From Cheiracanthium punctorium (lineage: Eukaryota > Arthropoda > Arachnida > Araneae > Cheiracanthiidae): a stretch of DNA of 64,000 nt. The notes under the pieces are model-generated. The model saw only the letters and a program-made list of their open reading frames with translations. It searched no databases and was not told the DNA's origin. Position 1 is the stretch's first letter. Every line of letters begins with the position of its first letter. The stretch is taken from positions 62,001-126,000 of the forward strand of contig JAWZYV010013139.1 of assembly GCA_038373885.1 (NCBI GenBank), in the 5' to 3' direction. The position numbers were made by a program, and so were the translations under genes. Shown here piece by piece: positions 45,272-55,317 of the stretch.

Positions 45272-45599
45272 CCCTTTAACGCGCAGCGTTTCCGCTCTGG
45301 GAACACCAAACTCTGACGTTTTGACTGTTGCCAGTCACTAAGAATAGATTTGATTTCTATAAAAATAGTTGCGGGTGACACAGTCCCACGAGAATCCTTC
45401 ATTTTTTAGCACGTCATTTCCCGTCAAAAAATGTGTCACAATTCTGTGCGCGCACAGCCAGCTGCGTCAAAAAAAGGGTCTCTAGATCTGTGGCACGCGA
45501 TGAACGTTTCGATCGTCCGCCATCTTGCTGGTAGTTAAGTCGAGCGATGGCAACGGCTGCCCTTTTTTCAGCATTGGGAAAGGGTTGCGCCTCAAAGGG
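45272..45599. mobile_element. Foldback TTAA element, copy 2 (328 bp)
   Basis: The left end CCCTTTAACGCGCAGCG follows TTAT, one change from TTAA. The right end GCGCCTCAAAGGG precedes TTAA (45600-45603). It shares GCACGTCATTTCCCGT and GATCGTCCGCCATCTTGCTG with copy 1, but most of one arm is deleted. It contains a perfect palindrome CTGTGCGCGCACAG at 45444-45457. Its right end matches the left end of copy 3, marking a subfamily. Confidence 0.87.
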
Positions 45600-45693
45600 T
45601 TAATGTCAGTCTCGAATTTGTAAATACTTTATCTTCGCATTCTACTTATTAGGCTTAGATTTAATTATGGATATTATTTGAGACTGCCATATA

Positions 45694-47225
45694 TACTGCT
45701 CAAAACAATTAAAGGATATTGCGGTATTAGGTGGATCTTGTGGCTGGGAAACTTTTAAGCTGATTATACATGGTCGACAGACGTAGTAGGTTATATGAGA
45801 ATAAATTACACATGTTTGGCAGAAAAAAATGTATTTTATTGCGCATTTGTGTAGAAAAGGAAAAAAACACAATTTGTGCATGCTTGAAAAAAAAAAAGAA
45901 TAAGAAAAGGTGTTTTCTTCGAAGGAAATCATTTTCATTAGGGGATATAGTTTCCACGGACGGCCAGCAACGTTGAACACCTTTGAGGCATGGAGTCAAT
46001 GAGGCTATTAATCACGAGTTAGGGTATTCTGTCCCACTCTTCCAGAAGAGCTCTTTCCAGTTCTTGGAGAGTTTTTGGGGGTGGTAGGCGGCCAGCAACT
46101 CGTCTTCAAAGAGCGTCCCAAACGTGCTCTATTGGATTCATGTCTGGAGAACACGGTGGCCATTCCATTCGTAATTCCTTCCTCGAAAAGGAAATCTTCC
46201 ACCAGGTTAGAACGATGTGGCCTGCAGTTATCGTCCATTATAATGAAGTCATCTCCTATTGCTGCAGCGTGAGGGACTACAATAGGTCTGAGGATCTCAT
46301 CCCTATATCGGCGGCCAGTCAGAGGTCCATCTCGAATGATGTAGAGGTCTCTGCGGCCGTCAATGGAGATGCCACCATACACCAACACTCCTCCACCGCC
46401 AAAGCTGACACTTTCGTGCACGAACGCAGGATTATTCCTACTGCCACGGTCCCTCCAGATGAAAATACGCCTATTATCAGGAGGAGCTGAAAAACGGGAC
46501 TCGTCAGAAAAAAGAACATTGCTCCATTCATTTCTCCTCCAGTTCAACTGCTCTGTTGCCCACTCCCTGCGGTCGCGACGATGCCTTGATGTTAGTCTAA
46601 CACATACCATCGGTCGGCGAGCATACAGACCTACACCATGGAGCCGGTTTCGGACAGTCTGAGTTGAAACTGTGGTGCCAGTAGCCGAGCGAAGGTGTTG
46701 TTGGAGAAGAGTAGCGTTCATATTCCGGTGCCTCCGAGCCGTTAACACTAAATAACGATCTTCATTGGGCGTTGTTGCCCGTCTACGAGCTTGTCCTGGT
46801 CTTTGGCCTGCACTTCCTGTCGCCAATATCCGGTTCCAGATCCTGGAAATCACACTTTGTGACACTCCAATGGCTTGCACTACTTCGGTTTGAGTTTGGT
46901 CCCCTTCTAACCTACCGACAACTGTCCAAGCTTCTGAATCGGTTAAATGACTTCACTGAGACATCGTACTCATCGAAACAAAGCAGTCACTGAATGCCGA
47001 TCAACCTTGTCTTCTTTGTCTTTTATTCAGTTGAAAGTCCAATTTCATTCGCTGCCGCTGAAGCGACGTTTTTGACGCCGAACTCAAAATTAGCAATACT
47101 CCACAGTTTGAAAATCAGAAAAATTTGCATTTGTGATTCTCTTCTTCCATTTTCGGCAAAAATATTTCGCTTATATCTTTATTTTATATAAAACTTACAA
47201 TATCCTTTGATTGTTTAGAGCAGTG
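45694..47225 (-). mobile_element. Tc1-like transposon C, both ends present
   Basis: The left end TACTGCTCAAAACAATTAAA and right end, inverted, CACTGCTCTAAACAATCAAA are flanked by TA (45692-45693 and 47226-47227). The repeats continue as GGATATTG. One transposase gene is read right to left. This is a different family from Tc1-A/B. Confidence 0.93.
46000..46973 (-). pseudogene. Tc1-like (DD34E) transposase, lightly damaged
   Basis: The likely start is the ATG at 46971-46973 (MSTMSQ), followed by a stop at codon 7 where related proteins have Arg. The frame then stays open for about 260 codons: LTDSEAWTVVGRLEG, a helix-turn-helix (AIGVSQSVISRIWNRI), a basic linker (GQRPGQARRRATTPNEDRY), a second HTH, and the DDE core. 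The first Asp is in NVLFSDESRF and the second in FIIMDDNCRPH. A one-base insertion near 46172 shifts the frame. In the shifted frame the last catalytic Glu is present in SPDMNPIEHVWDAL, followed by a stop where Gly is usual. Three lesions in all. Confidence 0.93.
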
Positions 47226-47376
47226 TATGACAACACTAGTTGCATGTCCCCGCCTGCTATGGGGGGGGTACCCCTCAAGTTTTTTCGCAATTTCCAGCCG
47301 CCTTCCCTATCATCAACTGGCCAAAAGTTTTTGAATATTTATGTGTACCTTATCTAACAATACATGAGTGAATATA

Positions 47377-47965
47377 CCGGGTGCGCCAAAAGTTCGTGCA
47401 ATTTTTAAAAAATCATTAAAAGAGAACAAATCATGGTAAAAAAGTGCGGTTTGCACGAATGGCATCAGAAAGGGGGTGGCTTTTTTTAAGAAAAAAGATA
47501 GTTCAAAAAATGACCGATAGGTGGGGCTGCTATGCACACACCAAGATGATTTATTCAAATCAGGGTGCCAATGAAACACTTAAATGCACGTGGACTCTTC
47601 AATCGATGCCAACATCAAGGTGTTCTTACAGGATAAAGAGTTGATTATCAAGCTCTTTTATAAGAATGACGAATCAGCAACAGATGCATTGAGGAAATTT
47701 CGCACTGCAAAATAAATCTTTGAAAACATAGAATTGTGTTGGTGTTGTGTTTCTGCTCATTTTATTTTAATGCATACCTCATTTGCATTAATTTGCTTCA
47801 CATATTCAACATGAGCGCTACCTATCGGTCATTTTTGAACTTTTTTTTTGTTCTTAAAGAAATCCCCCCTCTTTCTGATGCCATTCGTGCAAACCGGAAA
47901 TTTTTATTATAATTTTTCTTGTTTAATGATTTTTTAAAGCTTGCACAAACTTTTGACGCACCCAG
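47377..47965. mobile_element. 589-bp long-TIR mariner-type MITE
   Basis: Ends CCGGGTGCGCCAAAAGTT and, inverted, CTGGGTGCGTCAAAAGTT are flanked by TA (47375-47376 and 47966-47967). The inverted arms are unusually long, about 150 bp (to CCGATAGGTGG/GCGCTACCTATCGG). The central part holds a small intact reading frame. Confidence 0.9.
47584..47715 (+). pseudogene. N-terminal fragment of a mariner-type transposase, 43 codons
   Basis: An ATG-to-stop frame with FLQDKELIIKLFYKNDESA, then TDALRKFR. This resembles the first helix-turn-helix of mariner-type transposases (the short N-terminal domain that precedes the linker in many arthropod elements). The remaining transposase is absent, removed by the deletion that made this MITE. 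Whether the short frame is translated is unknown. Similarity is by pattern only. Confidence 0.6.
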
Positions 47966-47967
47966 TA

Positions 47968-48475
47968 CAATGTCTCCCCGTGCCAGTTATGTCATTAAAA
48001 GGTAAACTTCAGTTAACCACACAAAAATGTATGGCTTCCTCAGGGTTTCATACAACAAATAAATAAAGAAATAAAAAAAGCCTTTTTGTCTAGCGCTTTT
48101 GTATTCTCTATTAAAATTCGATTAAGAAGACGAGTGACTTTTTCCTATGTCTTTTTTACAATCTTCTTTCTTTAGCAACTAGCAAATAACTCGAATACCA
48201 TGTCCACAATCTTCATATTTCTAGAAGTTATTGTATTAATTATCAAATAAGACTAGTTGTTATTATTACTTAAAGTTAATTTAAATTTCATGCTATTTAA
48301 AATCTTGCTTTGTCCAAATTTTCTCAGCAGAAAGGAATTCTTAGCGGAATGAAATATCAATACATCTCAATCCCGAAATACAGTGAAAACAAAACAAAAC
48401 AAAAAAAAAAAACAGTGCGGGATTACGTTTCCTAATACTGTGAAACCAATTAATAAGTAATCAAAATAATTAGAT
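47968..48475. other. Nothing recognised
   Basis: AT-rich sequence without a gene or element boundary. Confidence 0.5.
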
Positions 48476-49335
48476 TGGAGAACATGCTGTATTTTTTTAA
48501 AAAATTTCTTAGCACTTCAAATGATTCTAGTAAGAAAAAAAATCTTTAAATGTGGCATCTTCCCAGAAATTACCTTTTATTAAGAGATAAAATTGAACAA
48601 AAATAAAAGCCCTCTATAAGACTCTATATACTTTATTTGGCTTTGAAATGTTTTGTTACAGTTCAATATCCCATTGTAACATAAAATATTCAACTTTTTC
48701 ATTCAAGTTTCCATCAACAACAACAACAACTAAATCTTTCTAATTCTATGCATGCAAACCACAGTTTTGATTCGTTATTTTGCTTTTTTAAAGAATTTTA
48801 AACTGGTACACCCAGGATTTGCCACAAGCTCGTGAAAAGCTTCAAAAATTCATTTAAAAATAAAAAATTATGATGCAAAATTGCAGTTAGCATGGAGAGG
48901 ATTAGAGAACTTTCGGATTTTTTAAAATTTGAAACTTTCTTCACACTATGCACGCCAGCGACACTTATCGGTAATATTTGGAACTAAAACATTTTTTTAC
49001 CATTAAAAATAATCCAATCACACCCTAATCCTATTTGCGTAAAGCGCTACTTTCTATTATTTTTTGTTCTTTTTTAATTTTTAAAGATTTTACGGACTTT
49101 TTGCCCCCCCCCCCTGTATTTAAAATAATTAAAGATTGGAGAACATGCTGTTTTTTTTTTAAATTTTCTTATAATTTCAAATATGTCTCCAGTAAGAAAA
49201 AAAAATCCTTCAGTGTGACCAAATTACCTTATACTAAGAGATAAAATTGAAAAAAAAAATTATCTCTGTAAATCCCCATATACTTTATTGTCTTTGAAAT
49301 GTTTTGTTACAGCTCAGTATCCCATCGTAACACAA
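48476..49335 (+). repeat. Direct repeat pair, spacing about 660 bp
   Basis: 48476-48690 and 49134-49345 share GATTGGAGAACATGCTGT, AAGAGATAAAATTGAA, TATACTTTATT and TTTGAAATGTTTTGTTACAG. The middle sequence has a run of nine or ten C at about 49105. Confidence 0.85.
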
Positions 49336-49540
49336 AATATTCCATAAACATCTTACCTTTTATACTTTTTGTTATAAAAGAAACTCGAAAGCTGACAGGA
49401 CGTCTAATGACAGCTTTTGAGGGCATCGTATTGACATTTCCAGAAAAATTTTGAGCTAATCTTCTACAGGCGCTTTTTCTCACACTTTGAAGAAAAACAG
49501 ATGTTACGAACTGCTACTGAAAGAGGGCGTAATCTTCTCC

Positions 49541-50483
49541 TGAAGTTCAATGCAAAAATATTGGTCTGGTATAATTTTCTAGCATAATCCCTCCTCATTT
49601 TCACGGTTCCTTTTACTTTAAAGACCAAAATATTTTGGTGTATAGTATTAGTTGCAAACCCGCTTTGTTGTAGTTTTATATTATTTCCTTCCTTGTACGA
49701 GATAAATTAACTATTGTAATCACGAATAGTTCTAGTATTAAAATTTGGATAATAATTCATTGCAGCTGACAAGGTTGTTTATTTAATTGATAACCAAAGG
49801 ATATAAATACATTAAGATGTTTCGAGATTATCACTTTTGAAAGTAACTTTATGAAAGCAATGGAAGGAGTCATATACATATTTTAAAAGAAATAATTGTA
49901 AATATTTCAAATTTTTAATTTGTTTATTTCGCATCTATTGCAAAGTGACATTTTTTAAATATAATCGTTTCTATGTGAAATACAACCTTTGCAGAAACTA
50001 TAAAACTCAGTATTGAAGTTCAATGCAAAAACATTGGTCTCGTATAATTTTCTAGCATAATCCCTCCTCATTTTCATGTTTATTTTTGCTTTAAAGACCA
50101 AAATATTGCGGTGTATTTGCTGCAAACCCGCTTTGTTGTAGTTTTATAACATATTCTTCCTTGTACGATATTAAAGATCTATTGTAATCACGAAAAGTTC
50201 TGGTATTAAAATTTTGATAATAATTCATTGCAGCTAACAAGGTTGTTTAGTGTCAACCAAAAGACATTATACAGATCACATTACGATGTTTTGAGATTAT
50301 CACTTTTGAAAGTAAATTTTGAAAGCAATGGAAGGAGTCATATATATATTTAAAAAGAAATAATTGTAAATATATGAAATTTTTTTAATTTGTTTATTTC
50401 GCATCTATTGAAAAGTGTCATTTTTTAAATATAATCGTTTCTTTGTGAAATACAACTTTACAGAAACTATAAAACTTAGTATT
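49541..50483 (+). repeat. About 473-bp tandem duplication
   Basis: Copies at 49541-50013 and 50014-50483 run in the same orientation without a gap, with scattered substitutions and a small indel (ATAGTATTAG lost in the second copy). They share GAAGTTCAATGCAAAAA, TATAATTTTCTAGCATAATC and GTTGTAGTTTTATA. Moderately recent. Confidence 0.92.
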
Positions 50484-51395
50484 TAAACGCATATTGAAAT
50501 AAAGAACTGCTTTAGTAGATGATTTGCATGGAAATTGCATATTTTGGACAATAAAGGTAGATTTTTGGCCACTCTTTGGGGCTTTAGAAGATTTTTTTTA
50601 CAATATTAATCTCAGAAGATATTTAACTACGTTCGGAAACTAATTAGTTACTCTTGGGAACATAATAAATAACTTATGTCTCAGATAGAAAATAATCTCA
50701 TAAATTATATTTTTGTGAAATATGATCAATAAAATAAATCCATTCAAAAGAAAATGACATTTTTTTATAAGCAAGATACGCTTTCTAGAACAAGCAATCT
50801 GAAACAATAGGCATATAAAAGTATATAATCTAGACCTTAAAACAGTTTTCATTGCTCGAATCCGATGTTTAATAAGCTGAGGAAGTTAGGCACTTACTTT
50901 CCGTAATTGCGTTTTAGCTTTAGGTTTTTTTTTTTTGCTTTTTGTTAAAACTCCAGAAAATAGTGATTTAACCGTTCTTGTTTGTCTAGGAAGGAATTGT
51001 ATAAAATCAATAAATGATTGTTACTAGATTTGCAAAGCAGAGTACACATGAAAAAAATATATTATGAGCATTAAAAGTTTAAGTTTGCATGCAATCGAAT
51101 TCAATTCGCATGGAGAATCGATGCCGCCAGTGCATTGCAGTTAGGGGTGGACACATTCCTTATTATAGAACTCATTTTTGTAATGTTTCCACCACCTGTT
51201 TCCACAAAAAGCTTTGATAAACTGTTTTCTCCAAAAGTGTACTTTTCTACCAAAAGTGTTCTTTTGCTTTTACACCATGTTTGTGTTGAATTTATGTAAA
51301 TTTCTATGTCGTCCTCAATAAAGAGCTATTTAGTGCTCAGTTAGTCCAAATTTTTTGCTTCTATGTTCATTCGTTTCCATATTATTCACAAAAAA
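50484..51395. other. Nothing recognised
   Basis: AT-rich DNA up to an isolated transposon end at 51396. The section 51180-51395 may be the inner part of that decayed element, but no transposase is visible. Confidence 0.45.
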
Positions 51396-51426
51396 CAGGT
51401 TGTACCTTAACTTTTGAAGGGCAGTG
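51396..51426 (-). mobile_element. Single terminus of a Tc1-like element
   Basis: On the minus strand it reads CACTGCCCTTCAAAAGTTAA, close to the terminus of Tc1-like D (CACTGGCCTCCAAAAGTTAA, ending at 59817), and it adjoins TA (51427-51428). No matching left end was found. Confidence 0.6.
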
Positions 51427-51428
51427 TA

Positions 51429-52291
51429 TTTAGAAGTTCGTATCCAAGCATATTCAAACTAAGTATAGCTTGAGTATGCTTGGGAAAGATTGCAAATCAG
51501 TTTTAGTGGGATTTTAATATAAATTTCGATACGAAAGAAGTGTTTTGTGCAAGAAGGAAGAAAAATCGGCACACTCATGAATAATGATACCCTTTCCAAC
51601 TTAATAGAATATGGAAAAAAGTTAGGGAAGACGCATGTTTTATGATATGCGCTTAAAATATAGCTAGCTCAATCGAGCGTATTTATAATATGAAAATGTT
51701 TCAGAATTTTTTTTTCCCAACATCATTGCTTGTAAGTTACAGGAACACTTTAAAATATGTTTTCGTACGATTTACTCCGAAACCATACCACTTTCAAGCA
51801 CGTGATAAACAAATAAAACATAAAGGGAAATTTCAGATATGTTAACCAGTTTGTTTAAATTACTAAATTTGAATTGTTTTGGAAAATAATAACGAAAAAC
51901 TGAAGCATCATGATTGCCATGTTTGGTAATAAAATCCCGATTTTTTAATATATATTATAATTATAATTGTATTTTTTTGTTGGGGCTGAGATCAGACAAC
52001 ATTTTAACAATACGACAATGATGTAGTACCAGAATTTTATTTTTAGATTTAACAGTTAAAATAATCTTGCCTTGCAAATAATCCTTAAAATGTGTCAAAG
52101 CAGGAGATTTACTGCGTGAAACAGAAGCCTGGAAGTTAAGGACATATTACACGAACAAAATTTCGAACAATTTGATTGCTGCAACCTGTTGCAGAAGCTC
52201 TTTCCGTCAAGTAAATGAGCATGTAGGGTTGCTATTATAGACAAACTTGACTGTGCTCACAAATGCCAGAGATTCGCAAAATTGTCTATTA
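51429..52291. other. Nothing recognised
   Basis: AT-rich sequence before the hAT element. No gene was seen. Confidence 0.5.
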
Positions 52292-52299
52292 CTATAGCA

Positions 52300-53012
52300 C
52301 AGGGATGGGCAAACTACGGCCCGCGGGCCAAATCCGGCCCGCCGGAAGGTTTTATCCGGCCCGCGGATAGAATTTTAAATTTGCCGGTCCGACGGAAATT
52401 AAAAGAAAATATATATTTATATATTATATATCCATATTAAGAATTATGAAGATGGCTTGAAAAAACTGCATTTTGAGTTCGAACGCAGATTTCAAGATTT
52501 CAGTGCCATTCAAACAGAATTGGATATTTTTACCATGCCTTTCAACGTAAATTGTGAAGCAGTGAGGTCCGATTTGCAGCTTGAATTAATTGAGTTGCAA
52601 TCTAACAATCATCTCAAGCAGTTGTTTCTAAATATGCGAAAGAGTTTTACAAATCATATCGAAAGTAAGTTTCCCAAATTTAATATCTCACTCCCAGAAA
52701 ATCAGTGCTATGTTTGCTTCATCTTATATATGTGAACAAGTGTTTTCAACTATGAACCTTAGAAAGAATTCTTTCAGAAGTAGACTGACAGATGAGCATT
52801 TAGCCTCGTTCCTTAGAATCAGTACATCTCACTTCGAACCTCAATATAAGAAACTTTTAAAAATGAAATCGCAATTTCATTCATCTCATTAACATATTTA
52901 AATTGTAATGCATGTATATTGTTTTTAAAATTTTAGAAAAATTTATCTTGGCCCGCCAAACTTTTTTTTTTTCGATTTTTGGCCCGCGACCGAAAAAGTT
53001 TGCCCATCCCTG
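52300..53012 (+). mobile_element. 713-bp deleted hAT transposon
   Basis: Ends CAGGGATGGGCAAACTACGG and, inverted, CAGGGATGGGCAAACTTTTT are flanked by perfect 8-bp duplications CTATAGCA (52292-52299 and 53013-53020). GGCCCGC-rich subterminal repeats occur at both sides. The interior carries only the 3' part of the transposase gene. Confidence 0.95.
52457..52892 (+). pseudogene. hAT transposase C-terminal part, frameshifted
   Basis: Codes the end of a hAT transposase, including the C-terminal dimerisation region. The first frame (52457 to about 52700) reads FERRFQDFSAIQTELDIFTM, then LELIELQSNN and FPKFNISLPE. The second frame (from about 52705) reads SSYICEQVFSTMN, RSRLTDEHLASFLRIST and ends at 52890-52892. 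A frameshift separates the two near 52700. The zinc finger and RNase H-like catalytic region are missing, so the element is non-autonomous. The pattern fits the Charlie-like branch. Confidence 0.9.
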
Positions 53013-53150
53013 CTATAGCATGTAATTACAGGTAGCATATCACCTCTCTCAGCAACCTTTTTAAATATTTAGGATCTCGAGGATTCCATAAATATGGAAT
53101 TTTACTAATGCTTTCAATCATATCTATTGCCACATCGCTATTTCATTTAA

Positions 53151-53652
53151 GCCTTTGAGGCGCAACCCTTTTCCAATGCTGAAAAAGGGCAGCCGTTGCC
53201 ATCGCTCGACTTAACTACCAGCAAGATGGCGGACGATCGAAACGTTCATCGCGTGTTACAGATCTAGAGACCCTTGTTTTGACTGCAATTGGCTGTGCCG
53301 CTGTAGTCAAAAAAAGGGTCTCTAGATCTGTGGAAAGCGATGAACGTTTCAATCGTTCGCCATCTTGCTGGTAGTTAAGTCGAGCGGTGGCAACGGCTGC
53401 CCTTTTCTCAGCATTGGGCAATCCATCCATCTCTTCTCGCATTCTTCCATTTTTCAGCAGATGTCAGTGCTGTTAAAAATAATCGTGACCATTTTTTTTA
53501 CGGGAAATGACGTGCTAAAAAGTAAAGGATTCTCGTGGAGCTATGTCACCCGCAACAATTTTTATAGAAATCAAATCTATTCTTCGTGACTGGCAACATT
53601 CAAAGCGTCAGAGTTTGGTGTTCCCAGAGCGGGAACACTGCGCGTTAAAGGG
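53151..53652. mobile_element. Foldback TTAA element, copy 3 (502 bp)
   Basis: Flanked by TTAA (53147-53150 and 53653-53656). The left end GCCTTTGAGGCGCAACCC equals the inverse of the right end of copy 2. The right end CACTGCGCGTTAAAGGG equals copy 1. The palindrome is asymmetric because the left arm is shortened. The core GATGGCGGACGATCGAAACG and its inverse face each other around about 53290. Confidence 0.9.
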
Positions 53653-53827
53653 TTAATAAGGCCTTTATTCAGCGAGGCACCCGCATACAGTAAATCTTCC
53701 AAAACTTTTTTTAGAAAGAATTCGGGATCTGGTCTCCCATCACTAACTTTTTTGTCAAAATTGTAGCCATATATTTTTTAACATGGTTGTATATTATCCA
53801 ACATTGCCTCCACAGGCATAAAGACAT

Positions 53828-54289
53828 TAGAGATGAGTTCGAGCTCATTTTTTGAAGCCCGAGCCCGAGCCCGAAATTTCAGCTAAAGATTAAAAAAAAA
53901 AATTCAATTACTTCATTGATAGAATACAATAAATTTTGCCGTTTGTGCAGATTAAAGACAAATATAGTTGCAAACTCCCAATGCACTCTCTAATTCTTTG
54001 TATCCATCCTTTATCAAAAAATGTCGGATCTCATGACTAACTAAGAATGTAAACCGCCGTTCTAAAATACCCAAAGAGCTTCACGCACCTTCTGGGCGCC
54101 CGTGCCGCTATTTTTATTTACTTATTTTTTATAAGTACTTTTATTTTCCTCATGAATCACTTTTTAAAATCTGTTTCAAGCAGTATGTTCAATAAGGGAG
54201 AAATTTCTCACGAGCTCGAGCCCGAACACAATTGTGAATTACAGAGCCCGATCCCGGTTCGGGCTCGGGCTGAGCACGTCTCATCTCTA
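53828..54289. mobile_element. 462-bp hAT MITE with GAGCCCG-rich ends
   Basis: Ends TAGAGATGAGTTCGAGCTC and, inverted, TAGAGATGAGACGTGCTCAG, each followed by GCCCGAGCCCG-type sequence, lie between perfect 8-bp duplications AAAGACAT (53820-53827 and 54290-54297). The interior is AT-rich and non-coding. Confidence 0.93.
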
Positions 54290-54371
54290 AAAGACATCTG
54301 TTCCATCTTCATACTATTTTATCGAAACCGCGGTGTTGGAAGGAATCAGGGCAAGGGCCGCTGAGCCACTA

Positions 54372-55257
54372 AAGTGGATGGTGGACACCCAAATCATCAA
54401 AATTGGCCCCAAAAAATGTGTTTTTCTTTTTTACATACTAATATTCTACAGTTAAAGCTGAACCATGGAGAAAAAACCGCGTATGTCTACGGCAATTTTT
54501 TAAAAAGATATTAGGGTTTGAAAAAATTAAAAGTGACAGTTAAATAAATGTCCACAAAAATGCAAACAAACACGTCAATAAACACGTCACAATTTTTATT
54601 GAACGTTTTACAAAATAAGTTAATATTCGAATGAAATTATTTTAAAAATATGTTTTGTTAAGGTAAATTCATGAATAAAATTATTCAGAAGAGACGGTAT
54701 TAAAGGTAAATGGAAAATGACACTTTAAACTGTATTTTCTCCAAATCAAGTTTTTTGTAATTTTCTTGCCTTCAAAATGCTCCATGCGGCTTAATTTTGG
54801 TCGGAATTGTACAAAATTGACTACAAACATTCTTCTCATATATTACAATAAATCTGTGTATCCTTTTTAAATAGGGTCAAAATTTCGATTATGAAATTTC
54901 ACTTTTATTTACGAAAACTGAAAAATTTCGGGAAAGTTCGGGTATATATCCATGAAAATATTTCTAAAAAATTAACTACTCGGTCGAATCAAAAACCGAT
55001 ACACAGAATTTTTTTAAATATATTTTTATGCTATTATAAAACAAAATTACTAAAAAAAGTTAAAATTAAAACGCATGGAGCATTTTTTCGAAACTGAAAA
55101 ATTAATTAATTTTTAATTAATTACTAATATTTTTAAAATTTATATAAAAAATGTCAGTTGTTTGTGATGCTTTTAGTTTAATATATTAAAATACAAAATT
55201 TCTTAATCCTATCTTATTAAATTAAAAAAAAGAAAATTTTAATGTCCACCATCTCCT
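54372..55257. mobile_element. Candidate 886-bp TIR element
   Basis: AAGTGGATGGTGGACA at the left and, inverted, AGGAGATGGTGGACA at the right, each next to TA (54370-54371 and 55258-55259), suggest a Tc1/mariner-type unit. A second, internal inverted pair surrounds TGCTCCATGCG (about 54779 and, inverted, 55072). No transposase frame. The ends are short and imperfect, hence moderate confidence. Confidence 0.55.
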
Positions 55258-55317
55258 TAACAAAGGCGTCTTAAACTGTGATGTCGGTTTCGAAAAAAAC
55301 GTCCTTCGAAGCGTTGT

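Noticed and set aside
45642..45999. Overlapping open frames of 90-112 codons on the minus strand
   Set aside because: They cross the left terminus of the Tc1-like C element and have low-complexity composition.
46140..46662. Open frames on the plus strand
   Set aside because: Antisense shadows of the Tc1-like C transposase.
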